Source: Spirochaetales bacterium (lineage in GTDB: Bacteria > Spirochaetota > GWE2-31-10). Taken from it: a stretch of DNA of 40,393 bases. The notes beneath the pieces are model-generated. The model did no database searches. It saw only the letters and a program-made list of their open reading frames with translations, and had not been told where the DNA came from. The stretch lies in the NCBI GenBank assembly GCA_017624275.1, contig JAGANG010000058.1:1-40393 (forward strand), read 5' to 3'. A program made the position numbers and the translations under genes. The first letter of the stretch is position 1; each line of letters begins with the position of its first letter. Shown here in pieces: positions 17,550 to 25,082 of this stretch.

Positions 17550-19749
17550 AGAAACTAAAACTAAACAAACAACATCTTTTGCCACTATAATTTATAGAAT
17601 GATTCCGTTGTTATTGCTGTTTTTTATAGGTTTAGTAAAAACAGTTAGTTTATCGTACCACCAGAAAGTTTTTAAAACTGTTCTTATTTTAATTTCTTGC
17701 TTGATTTTAATATTGTTTGTGTTTCTTTCTTACAAGAAAAAAACTGAACTTTCTTTATTGCATATATTCTTTGGAGCTTTTTTATTCCTGTATTTTTTCC
17801 AATATGCAGTAACTTTTTTCTCCGGCGAAATCAGTTATGACCGAGAATATTACATTGCAAATTACTTTTGCTTACTTGTATTTTCGTTTTTCTCGAATAT
17901 GTTTTTTAATGATGAATCTGATTTCTTGTGGGTAATGAAATTAACATCAATATTAATGGTTGTTCTTTTTTGTATTTCAATGCATGATTTTATTAACTAC
18001 GTGTCTTATCCAAAAGCAATCAACACAAAACTTTACAGAACCGTAGCCGGCAATTTATCAGCAGATAATGTAGCTGAACTTGATTATTTTTACGAAGCTA
18101 CATCTACAAATTATAAATTGAACGTTCCTTTGAATAAGGAAAATAAAATCGCCTTAAAAAATTTATTGAAAAAAGGGAAGTATTACACCAACGTAAACTA
18201 CAAAAGTTTAATGACTTATTTCAGGCCGGCTCTTTCTTTCGGAAATACAAATTATTTTGCCGCATATTTAATAGGATTGCTTCCGCTAGCTATAATGGCG
18301 TTTTTTTCAATGTTTGACAGGCGAAAGTCTATAAAAGAAAATAAAACGGCTGTAATTTATGCAATTATGGCATTTTTAGGATTCATTCCGTTGTTGTTTA
18401 CACAAACAACGTCTGCTTTTTTAGGTTTGTTTATTACATGTTTAATATTGGTTATTCCTACAATCATTTGCGGGTCGTCTTTCTCTAAAAGAACAAAAAT
18501 AATCTTGCTATCTGCGGAAGCATTTATTTTTTTAGTTTTACCGTTGATTGCATGGTTTGTATTGCCAGATTTGATAGGGACATTATTTCCTCGTGTAATA
18601 AAAAAATTGAGTGCTCCGGAATTTGCAATACGTGACAGACTAAACGGTTGGACTCCGGCATTGCAATTATTTTTGCAACATCCGATTACCGGAGCAGGGC
18701 TTGGAACTGTTTATCCGGCATGTTTTAAATATACTTCAAAATATTTCAATATTTACTCTAACAGTAACTCATTCAAACATGCTCACAACGAATATGTTGA
18801 ACTGCTCGGTGAAGGCGGAATAATTGCTTTATTTTTATTCTTGTTTTTATGCCTTTTTATAATCGTAAATATGGTCAGAATATATTTTAGAAAAGATTGC
18901 AGTAAAGTAATGCGTTTCGGAGCTTTAGGTGTTGCTGCCGGGTTATGTTCGATATTGGGGCAACAATTTTTTGATTTATCGCTGAGAATGAGCGTAACTA
19001 TGGCTGCATTCTTTTGGCTTATCGGTGCCGGATTTTTCTTAACTTTAAAATGTCCCGTTACTAATAAAAAAGTTCTGTTTTTATGGGAAAAAAAGATTTC
19101 TGTACCGAATTACATAATCGGCGGTGTCGCACTTGTGCTAATCCTAATCAGTTGGCGATTGGCAATGCCGCTATTCTCCGCTGAATACAACTTAATCCAG
19201 TCTTTACGCACTAAAGGGCAGAAAGAAATATTTTTAGAAAAAGCTCACAAGGCAATGCCTCAAAATCCTTATGTTTTAAATCATCGCATTTCTTATTATT
19301 CCGGAATGATGCAGATGGGAATCAACCAATTTGAAAAGATTTTGCAAGAAGGTAATAATGAAAAAGTCAATTACATAAGAACATTTATTCAAAATATGTA
19401 TCAAAAAGCATATTCCGACATATCTTTATTATCTCAAACAATTCCGGGATACCAAGATATATGGAGTAAACGATGTTCATTAAATATTCAATACTTGCGT
19501 TTTATTACCATAAACTACAATTTAATTTCTCAAGATGAACTGCTTGATGCAATAAATGCATTAAAAAAAGAAATTTTAGATGATTTAGAATCAAGTTTGA
19601 ATCAAAACTTTCTGAATACTTCAAACCATGTATCAAGAATTTATTTACTAGCTGAATTAGGAAACAAGGATAGTATCAATAATGCAATAAAGGAATATCT
19701 GGAGGCAAAACTTTTAATTGACTATGCTAAGAAAAAACGTTTATTGTAA
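17539..19749 (+). CDS. O-antigen ligase / polymerase-like membrane protein
   Basis: This 736-residue protein has about 12 hydrophobic segments and a periplasmic loop with the family mark of O-antigen ligases (Wzy_C/WaaL-like): GAGLGTVYPA, then HAHNEYVELLGEGG before a membrane segment. Such proteins polymerise or transfer lipid-linked glycan outside the inner membrane. The soluble C-terminus (about 540-736) is helical, TPR-like. Many treponemes lack classical LPS, so the glycan could be a lipoglycan or a glycoprotein glycan; this is inference. An AGGAG site precedes the ATG inside the upstream gene. Past the TAA at 19747-19749 the same frame stays open for 61 codons to a TGA that overlaps the next ATG (see the separate entry). 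Confidence 0.82.
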   Translation: MSSKETKTKQTTSFATIIYRMIPLLLLFFIGLVKTVSLSYHQKVFKTVLILISCLILILFVFLSYKKKTELSLLHIFFGAFLFLYFFQYAVTFFSGEISYDREYYIANYFCLLVFSFFSNMFFNDESDFLWVMKLTSILMVVLFCISMHDFINYVSYPKAINTKLYRTVAGNLSADNVAELDYFYEATSTNYKLNVPLNKENKIALKNLLKKGKYYTNVNYKSLMTYFRPALSFGNTNYFAAYLIGLLPLAIMAFFSMFDRRKSIKENKTAVIYAIMAFLGFIPLLFTQTTSAFLGLFITCLILVIPTIICGSSFSKRTKIILLSAEAFIFLVLPLIAWFVLPDLIGTLFPRVIKKLSAPEFAIRDRLNGWTPALQLFLQHPITGAGLGTVYPACFKYTSKYFNIYSNSNSFKHAHNEYVELLGEGGIIALFLFLFLCLFIIVNMVRIYFRKDCSKVMRFGALGVAAGLCSILGQQFFDLSLRMSVTMAAFFWLIGAGFFLTLKCPVTNKKVLFLWEKKISVPNYIIGGVALVLILISWRLAMPLFSAEYNLIQSLRTKGQKEIFLEKAHKAMPQNPYVLNHRISYYSGMMQMGINQFEKILQEGNNEKVNYIRTFIQNMYQKAYSDISLLSQTIPGYQDIWSKRCSLNIQYLRFITINYNLISQDELLDAINALKKEILDDLESSLNQNFLNTSNHVSRIYLLAELGNKDSINNAIKEYLEAKLLIDYAKKKRLL

Positions 19750-19935
19750 GAAAATATAAAAATATCGTTTACAATTGAAAAAAAATCTGACATTAAAAGC
19801 TCCGATAACGAATGGTACTTTTCCATACCTGAAGATTTTATTAATGAAACTTGTTCCAATATAATAAACGGTAACGGAGTAGGAAAAGAACTGGAAAAAC
19901 TTTATCAGAGTATAACGACAAAGGAAGTTAAATGA
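19750..19935 (+). pseudogene. In-frame 61-codon extension behind the TAA of the O-antigen ligase-like gene
   Basis: The frame of the upstream gene continues from 19750 to a TGA at 19933-19935 without another stop. It encodes a protein-like sequence (for example SSDNEWYFSIPEDFINETC and GKELEKLYQSITTKEVK). It contains no ATG, GTG or TTG codon in frame, so it cannot start by itself. Its TGA overlaps the next gene's ATG as ATGA, the usual layout of coupled genes. The most likely reading is that the upstream gene was 798 codons long and has a nonsense mutation, or that the TAA is a sequence error. Stop readthrough is a less likely option. Confidence 0.55.
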
Positions 19936-20639
19936 ATATAAAACTTCAAATAATCATCATTTCTTTTTGTTTGATATTTTGCAGTTGTAAGACAACTAAA
20001 GGCAGCATAGGGAAAAATTTTTCTTTAGGTGATCATTACGAAGATCAAATAACTTCTGATAATGTTTATAAAAATTCTGTTCTGGATTTTTCCATTCCTT
20101 TTAATGAAAAATGGACTCTGAAAAATCAATACAGACATTTTGATAACTTTGAAAAAATGTTTGTAGATCAATTCAATTCCGAGTCCAGCGAAGTTTTATT
20201 CATAGGATACAATGATGAAGATAAATGCGGAGTACGTTGTTTTGTTTCTGAATTGGGTATGAAAAATCAAGATTATTTTGAAAAACTTAAATCTCAAGAA
20301 TCCGTAACTCTTGGAAAATATAAGATTGAATATTTGACAACAGAAGATTTGGAATTAAAAAATTTTGAATGCTATCATACCGTAATGGAATTGACTTTGA
20401 ATGCAAATAATATATTTGTATACGATTCAATATTTTTCAAAGACACATTGTACAATTTCCGATTGGATTTTTGGTGTACTAAAAGCATTTATGAAGTACA
20501 AAAAGAAGTTTTTAATAACTTTTTTAACAGTATAGAATTGAATCCGCAAGGAATTCAAATACAAAAAACTTTTAATAATGAAAATAAAAATGAAAACGTA
20601 CAAGACATAATTGATTTAAAAGAAGGAGGAGAAAAGTAA
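19932..20639 (+). CDS. Putative lipoprotein, function unknown
   Basis: This 235-residue protein has a lipoprotein-type signal peptide (MNIKLQIIII... LIFCSC, Cys17 or Cys19). The mature part is acidic with many Asp, Glu, Asn and Phe, has a 'FSIPFNEKWTLKNQY' segment near 55-70 and looks like an alpha/beta fold as in PsbP/LpqN-like lipoproteins; that is only an impression. AAGGAAG precedes the ATG. The gene is embedded in the run from ispD to the outer-membrane-type protein. It ends one base before the next gene's ATG, and its last codons contain that gene's ribosome site (GGAGGAG). Confidence 0.72.
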   Translation: MNIKLQIIIISFCLIFCSCKTTKGSIGKNFSLGDHYEDQITSDNVYKNSVLDFSIPFNEKWTLKNQYRHFDNFEKMFVDQFNSESSEVLFIGYNDEDKCGVRCFVSELGMKNQDYFEKLKSQESVTLGKYKIEYLTTEDLELKNFECYHTVMELTLNANNIFVYDSIFFKDTLYNFRLDFWCTKSIYEVQKEVFNNFFNSIELNPQGIQIQKTFNNENKNENVQDIIDLKEGGEK

Positions 20640-20640
20640 T

Positions 20641-21888
20641 ATGAGAAAAAAATTTACTTTAATTTGTTTTTTAGTTTTCAGTTTATCACAAATTTATTCA
20701 ACAGAGTCATCCTTGCGAGGTATGAACGGAATCAGTGAAAACGGTAACAATTTCATTCCTGATTTCTGGGCTGATACTTTAATGGTAAATCCGGCTTTTG
20801 CAACCCAATTAAAAGCAAAATGGGGACTTCATCTAGATAATTCATTAAGATTGGGAATATCCGGCGTAGGAGTAGACGTTGCAAATACTGTAGAAAATAG
20901 AGTTAATTTTTCTACAGGTGTAGATCCGATGGTATTGATAAATTTCTCTAAATTTACATTTGGTATCGGCGGAGCTGCAAACTTTGGTTTTAATTACAAA
21001 GATACAAACGGAGATATCAATGTTTCCCCATATGTAAATGCCGGTGCAGAAGTTCTTTTTGCATTTGATATTGCAGAAAAATTTAAATTCGGTATCGATG
21101 CAAAATTTATTGCTGACTTAGACGGAAATCTAGCTTTAAACGGAGTTATTACTCCGGGACTTTTGTTTTCATTTAAGAAAAATATTTTATCAATAGCTGT
21201 TCCTATTCATTTAGCTTATGTTGATGAAGATGATTTAAGCGGGAAATTTAGATTCGGAGTAATTTTTGTAGATGATTTATTAATAAGCGATAAGTTTACA
21301 ATTCGTATTCCGGCAAGAGCTGATGTAAAACTTTACACAAGCCCTTCAACATGCCATGTTACAGTACCGTTTTCTGCCGGAATCTCACTTATCGGAAAGG
21401 TTAATGATCCGTTGTTATTCTTTGCCGGGGTAGATATCGGAACATCATTCGGAAACGCTTCTGTTACAATCGATGATAATGACAAAGAACAAGTTAATGC
21501 GAATGAAGAAAATCATTTTGGTTTTACATTGACTCCTACATTGAATGCCGGTGTAGAAGCAAAAGCTCTTTCTTGGTTTACACTTCGTACCGGATTGAGT
21601 CATTATTTCTGTCGTAATGACTATCACCACTATGAAAAAACTGATTTAGAAGATGAACATTGGGAAAATACATTCACACTTATCGGCGGAATTACTTGGA
21701 CAGCCGGCTGTTCATTTACTGTAGGAAAAGGCATAACTATAGATTTGGCAGCAGATTTACAAAATCTAGAAGCTGCATTCTATTCTAAAAACCATGCTAC
21801 AACAGGTTATGATTATAATAACAATTTTAAATTATTATTGACCGCTGCTGTTTCTTTATTTTCTTCAAAAACAGCTGATAAAAAATAA
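20641..21888 (+). CDS. Putative outer-membrane beta-barrel protein
   Basis: This 415-residue protein has a cleavable signal peptide (MRKKFTLICFLVFSLSQIYS, cut before TESS). The rest is made of alternating amphipathic strands with Gly and aromatic girdle residues (FTFGIGGAANFGFNYKD, LNAGVEAKALSWFTLRTGL), and negatively charged turns. Its 'NPAFA' near residue 50 is reminiscent of UPF0164/PorV/FadL-like barrels, in which an N-terminal 'NPA' is common. A porin or transport role is possible. AGAAGGAGGAG precedes the ATG. It is the last gene of the run and is followed by a strong terminator at 21935-21978. Confidence 0.7.
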   Translation: MRKKFTLICFLVFSLSQIYSTESSLRGMNGISENGNNFIPDFWADTLMVNPAFATQLKAKWGLHLDNSLRLGISGVGVDVANTVENRVNFSTGVDPMVLINFSKFTFGIGGAANFGFNYKDTNGDINVSPYVNAGAEVLFAFDIAEKFKFGIDAKFIADLDGNLALNGVITPGLLFSFKKNILSIAVPIHLAYVDEDDLSGKFRFGVIFVDDLLISDKFTIRIPARADVKLYTSPSTCHVTVPFSAGISLIGKVNDPLLFFAGVDIGTSFGNASVTIDDNDKEQVNANEENHFGFTLTPTLNAGVEAKALSWFTLRTGLSHYFCRNDYHHYEKTDLEDEHWENTFTLIGGITWTAGCSFTVGKGITIDLAADLQNLEAAFYSKNHATTGYDYNNNFKLLLTAAVSLFSSKTADKK

Positions 21889-21934
21889 TCAGTTTTTTCA
21901 TAAGAAAAATCATATATATTAATGAAATTTGAAG

Positions 21935-21978
21935 TGTACCATAAAAGTTGGAAACAATTTTATGGTACATTTTTTTTG
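21935..21978 (+). terminator. Terminator after the outer-membrane protein gene
   Basis: A perfect 12-bp stem TGTACCATAAAA (21935-21946) with its complement (21958-21969) is followed by nine T. Confidence 0.88.
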
Positions 21979-22002
21979 CCTTTATCTTTTTTAAAATGGA
22001 AA

Positions 22003-22048
22003 GACAGACTATTATCCTAAAACAGAATCGGGGTCTGTCGTCTATGCG
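22003..22048 (-). repeat. REP element copy 2
   Basis: Read on the minus strand: GCATAGACGACAGACC, then CCGATTCTGTTTTAGG, the family core. GACAGAC (22003-22009) pairs with GTCTGTC (22033-22039). It lies between two convergent terminators. The rest of 21979-22098 holds nothing recognisable. Confidence 0.65.
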
Positions 22049-22098
22049 ATAATAGTTTATAGAGATATCAATGATGTTATAGAGGACGATTTGTGCAT

Positions 22099-22135
22099 AA
22101 AAAAAACCGGAATCTTTAAAGACTCCGGTTTTTTT
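22099..22135. terminator. Terminator after rpe
   Basis: AACCGGA (22105-22111) pairs with TCCGGTT (22124-22130), with an inner TCTTT/AAAGA helix and T-runs on both strands. It lies 10 bases after the rpe stop codon. Confidence 0.85.
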
Positions 22136-22144
22136 ATTATCATT

Positions 22145-22798
22145 TTATTTACTATGAATTATTGACGCAAATTCCTTTCTGCCTTCTTCATTTTGTCCGA
22201 AAAAACCGGAACCGGCAACTATTACGTCACAGCCTAAATCCAATACTTTGTTGACATTAGATTTAGATATTCCGCCGTCAATTTCGATTTTGTACTTGTA
22301 ACCGTTCTTTTTTCGTAACTCATCAAGCTCAGCTATTTTTTCAAATGTATAATCCAAGCATGATTGTCCTGAAAATCCCGGATTTACACTCATTACAAGA
22401 ACCAAATCAACAAGAGGTAAATACCATTTTATAGCATCTACAGATGTAGTAGGATTTATAGTTACTCCGGCTAGTTTTCCGTTTTCATGAATCTGTGTAA
22501 TCATTCTGTCTGCATGAACAGCCGCTTCATAATGAAAATTTATTAAATCTGCACCGGCTTTAACAAAAGGCATTATATGATCTTGCGGATTAGTAACCAT
22601 TAAATGAACATCGCAAAAATAATCACCATGTTTTTTAATATCCTGCACAATCTTTGCACCAAAAGTTAATTGCGGAACAAAATGTAAATCCATTACATCA
22701 ATATGCAACCAATCTGCACCACATTTTACGGAATCTACAATTTCATTTCCTAATTCAAAAAAATCAGCTGATAATAAAGAAGGGGACAATAACGCCAT
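22145..22798 (-). CDS. rpe: Ribulose-phosphate 3-epimerase
   Basis: This 217-residue TIM-barrel enzyme interconverts ribulose 5-phosphate and xylulose 5-phosphate in the pentose phosphate pathway. The family motifs are intact: LSPSLLSADF at the N-terminus, HIDVMDLHFVPQLTFG, DVHLMV, VMSVNPGFSGQ and IEIDGGI, giving the metal-binding His/Asp set and the phosphate loop. Its ATG overlaps the stop codon of malQ (TAATG), so it is translationally coupled to it. The terminator at 22099-22135 ends this operon of FHA protein, malQ and rpe. Confidence 0.95.
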   Translation of the reverse strand: MALLSPSLLSADFFELGNEIVDSVKCGADWLHIDVMDLHFVPQLTFGAKIVQDIKKHGDYFCDVHLMVTNPQDHIMPFVKAGADLINFHYEAAVHADRMITQIHENGKLAGVTINPTTSVDAIKWYLPLVDLVLVMSVNPGFSGQSCLDYTFEKIAELDELRKKNGYKYKIEIDGGISKSNVNKVLDLGCDVIVAGSGFFGQNEEGRKEFASIIHSK

Positions 22799-24333
22799 TA
22801 TCTTCCAGCCTTCTTAGTAGCTTCTGCTAATGAATCAAATTTGTCTTTACTGCTGTCAAGTAAATCGTAAGTCAATCTCCAAGACCAGTTGTGTGAACCA
22901 GAAGTTCCCGGTTTGTTCATTCTGCAATCAGTTCCAAGTCTTAAAATATCTTGCATCATAAATACAACTGTTTTTGCTTTTGATTCCAACAATCTATTGA
23001 TAACAGCTTCGTTAAGATGTTCATAATCTGTATGTAAATAATTTAATATATCACCTTTAGTTTTGTCATCAGCATCATGGAACCAACCAAGAATCACGTC
23101 ATTATCATGAGTTCCCGGATAAGCAATACAATTTTCCGGATAATTGTCTGGTAAATATGGTGCTGTATGATTAGGAACTACCTGTCCGTCATCGTTTGTA
23201 TACATTCCGTTCATATCAAACGGTGCAAATTCAAAGATTTTCATACCAGGGAAATTAAATGTATCACGAAGTTCTGTTACTTCTTTTGTAATAATTCCCA
23301 AATCTTCGGCAATAATATTTTCTGCCAATGAATCACCGAATACTTCTTTAAATCTTGAGAATAATTGCATTCCCGGAGCTTTTACCCAGTGACCGTTTTG
23401 AGCTGTAGGTTCGCCATATTTTACTTCCCAATAAGCTTCAAAACCACGGAAATGGTCTACACGTACGCAGTCTACAAGTTTCAACAGATTTGTCATTCTG
23501 TCTACCCACCATTGGTAACCGTCTTTAGCCATTTCTTCCCAATTATAATGAGGATTTCCCCAAAGCTGACCTGTAGCTGAGAAATAGTCAGGTGGTACTC
23601 CGGCTACAATTTGCGGTTTTCCGTCAGGTGACAAATGGAATAAATGTTGATTAGCCCAAACATCAGAACTGTCATAAGAAACGAAAATAGGAGCATCTCC
23701 TACAATTTTGATTCCGTTTTTATTTGCATATTTTTTGAACTCAGTCCATTGTTTAAAGAAAATCCACTGTACGAATTTGTAGAAATCTACATCATTTTTT
23801 ACTTCTGCTGATAATTTCATGTTGCTTCTTGTACGAAGTTCTTCTTCCCACAAATCCCAACTGCAGCCGTTTTTGCTGTCTTTGATAGCCATAAATGTTG
23901 CATAATCTTCAAGCCATGCATTTTCCTTGCAGAATTTTGTAAATGCAGCAGGTTTTCTTTTCTTTTCCTTATTAATAGCTTGGAATTTAGCAAATGCTTT
24001 ACGAAGAACTTTAAAATTTTCAACATAAATCATTCCGTAATCAACTTTAGCCGGGTCAAAAGTAGGATAGTCACTTAAATCTTCTTCAGTTAAATATCCG
24101 TCAGCAATCAATTTATCAAAACTGATTATGTAAGGTGTTCCTGCAAAAGCTGAAAAAGCTTGATAAGGTGAGTCACCGAATCCTGTAGGTCCCAAAGGCA
24201 AAATTTGCAAAATCTTCTGTCCGGCAGCTTTTAAAGTATCAATTACTTTGTAAGCTCCATCTCCTAAATCTCCACATCCATATTTTCCGGGAAAAGAAGT
24301 AGGATGAATTAAAATACCACTTAATCTTTCCAT
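22798..24333 (-). CDS. malQ: 4-alpha-glucanotransferase (amylomaltase, GH77)
   Basis: This 511-residue cytoplasmic enzyme transfers maltodextrin segments between alpha-1,4-glucans and releases glucose. The N-terminal LSGILIHPTSFPGKYG and DSPYQAFSAFAGTPY motifs are typical. The catalytic set is intact: nucleophile D293 in VRVDHFRG, acid/base E343 in IIAEDLG, and D410 in GTHDND. The length fits the bacterial type without extra N-terminal domains. It is preceded by the FHA gene (29-base gap) and overlaps rpe by one base. It could process maltodextrins from starch, which would fit the starch-binding-like lipoprotein at 9645-15068, although the two are not in one operon. Confidence 0.95.
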   Translation of the reverse strand: MERLSGILIHPTSFPGKYGCGDLGDGAYKVIDTLKAAGQKILQILPLGPTGFGDSPYQAFSAFAGTPYIISFDKLIADGYLTEEDLSDYPTFDPAKVDYGMIYVENFKVLRKAFAKFQAINKEKKRKPAAFTKFCKENAWLEDYATFMAIKDSKNGCSWDLWEEELRTRSNMKLSAEVKNDVDFYKFVQWIFFKQWTEFKKYANKNGIKIVGDAPIFVSYDSSDVWANQHLFHLSPDGKPQIVAGVPPDYFSATGQLWGNPHYNWEEMAKDGYQWWVDRMTNLLKLVDCVRVDHFRGFEAYWEVKYGEPTAQNGHWVKAPGMQLFSRFKEVFGDSLAENIIAEDLGIITKEVTELRDTFNFPGMKIFEFAPFDMNGMYTNDDGQVVPNHTAPYLPDNYPENCIAYPGTHDNDVILGWFHDADDKTKGDILNYLHTDYEHLNEAVINRLLESKAKTVVFMMQDILRLGTDCRMNKPGTSGSHNWSWRLTYDLLDSSKDKFDSLAEATKKAGR

Positions 24334-24362
24334 GTTAATCTCCTTTAATTAAAATTTATTAA

Positions 24363-24749
24363 TTATTTTCTATCTAATTTTTCTTCCAGATAGAAACGCA
24401 TAATAGTTTCACCGACAGTTATTTTATCTCCGTAGAACAAGGCTGATTTCTTTTTAATAGGTTTTCCGTTCAAAAAAGTTCCGTTTCTGGACCCGACATC
24501 TTCAAGAAAAAATTTTCCGTCTTCATTTGTTATAACACAATGACGTTTACTTACTAAATTATCATTAATGGTAAAATTACACTCTTTAGTACGTCCGATA
24601 AGATGTTGTGTATCATTAAGAATTGAAGTTGCACCGAAAAAGTTGGGAGATAAAACGAGTAGGATACCTTTACTGATAACCAATGAAGAAATTTGTATCT
24701 TTTTATTATCTGTTATAACAGTATTTAATTGCTCCAATCGGCTATCCAT
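24363..24749 (-). CDS. FHA-domain protein
   Basis: This 128-residue protein ends in a complete forkhead-associated domain (about 48-122), which binds phosphothreonine peptides. The key residues are present: GRT (52-54), SKRH (67-70) and GSRNGTFLNG (86-95). The N-terminal 45 residues are unrecognised, with a Leu-rich stretch (ISSLVISKGILLVLSP) that could be part of a beta sheet. AAGGAG precedes the ATG by 9 bases. It is first in the operon with malQ and rpe. FHA proteins next to glycogen or carbohydrate genes are known in some bacteria as phosphorylation readers; a regulatory role here is inference, and no kinase gene is in the window. Confidence 0.9.
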   Translation of the reverse strand: MDSRLEQLNTVITDNKKIQISSLVISKGILLVLSPNFFGATSILNDTQHLIGRTKECNFTINDNLVSKRHCVITNEDGKFFLEDVGSRNGTFLNGKPIKKKSALFYGDKITVGETIMRFYLEEKLDRK

Positions 24750-24772
24750 AAAGACATCTCCTTGAGTTAGTA

Positions 24773-24801
24773 TTACTATTAAAAATAAGTATTTTTGTCA
24801 A
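24773..24801 (-). promoter_or_regulatory. Promoter of the FHA-malQ-rpe operon
   Basis: On the minus strand a perfect TTGACA (24801-24796), a 17-bp spacer and a weak TAGTAA (24778-24773) lie 24 bases before the ATG, directly after the tRNA-Leu terminator. Confidence 0.5.
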
Positions 24802-24818
24802 TCTAACTGCAAATAGGC

Positions 24819-24842
24819 AAAAAAAAACCTGCTAAAAGCAGG
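24819..24842 (-). terminator. Terminator of the tRNA-Leu gene
   Basis: CCTGCT (24828-24833) pairs with AGCAGG (24837-24842), with a run of nine T on the minus strand. Confidence 0.8.
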
Positions 24843-24860
24843 ATTCTTTAATGAAGTGAT

Positions 24861-24944
24861 TGCCGGAGGTCGGACTCGAACCGACACGGGCGTACGCCCA
24901 CAAGATTTTGAGTCTAGCACGTCTACCAATTCCATCACTCCGGC
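24861..24944 (-). tRNA. tRNA-Leu (anticodon CAA)
   Basis: On the minus strand the acceptor stem GCCGGAG pairs with CTCCGGC, with discriminator A. There is a GG-containing D loop, an anticodon loop CTCAAAA (CAA, reads UUG), a long variable arm (GGGCG/CGCCC) as in class II tRNAs, and a T arm GTCGG-TTCGAGT-CCGAC. CCA is not encoded. The anticodon stem has one T-T mismatch. It has its own promoter and terminator. Confidence 0.93.
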
Positions 24945-24955
24945 TGACGTTGTGG

Positions 24956-24984
24956 AGATTACCAAAAATGAATCTGTATGTCAA
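24956..24984 (-). promoter_or_regulatory. Promoter of tRNA-Leu
   Basis: On the minus strand a perfect TTGACA (24984-24979), a 17-bp spacer and TAATCT (24961-24956) lie 11 bases before the tRNA 5' end. Confidence 0.75.
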
Positions 24985-25008
24985 TAGTTTTTTTAAAAAA
25001 AAATTAAT

Positions 25009-25053
25009 TTGCCTTTTTCAAAAAACACAATTATTTTTATGTCCAAAATTGGA
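25009..25053 (+). promoter_or_regulatory. Candidate clpB promoter with palindromic operator
   Basis: TTGCCT (25009-25014), a 17-bp spacer and TATTTT (25032-25037) are followed at the expected start point by a 12-bp palindrome TCCAAAATTGGA (25042-25053). No CIRCE element (TTAGCACTC type) is present. The palindrome is extended by T-rich and A-rich flanks. Confidence 0.35.
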
Positions 25054-25082
25054 TAAAAAAACATAAATGTAGGAGGCATTAT

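Noticed and set aside
19747..19749. Programmed stop-codon readthrough of the O-antigen ligase-like gene
   Set aside because: The stop is TAA, the most efficient stop codon, and no recoding signal is seen; a nonsense mutation or sequence error is simpler.
24945..25082. A CIRCE element upstream of clpB
   Set aside because: The TTAGCACTC and GAGTGCTAA arms are not present.
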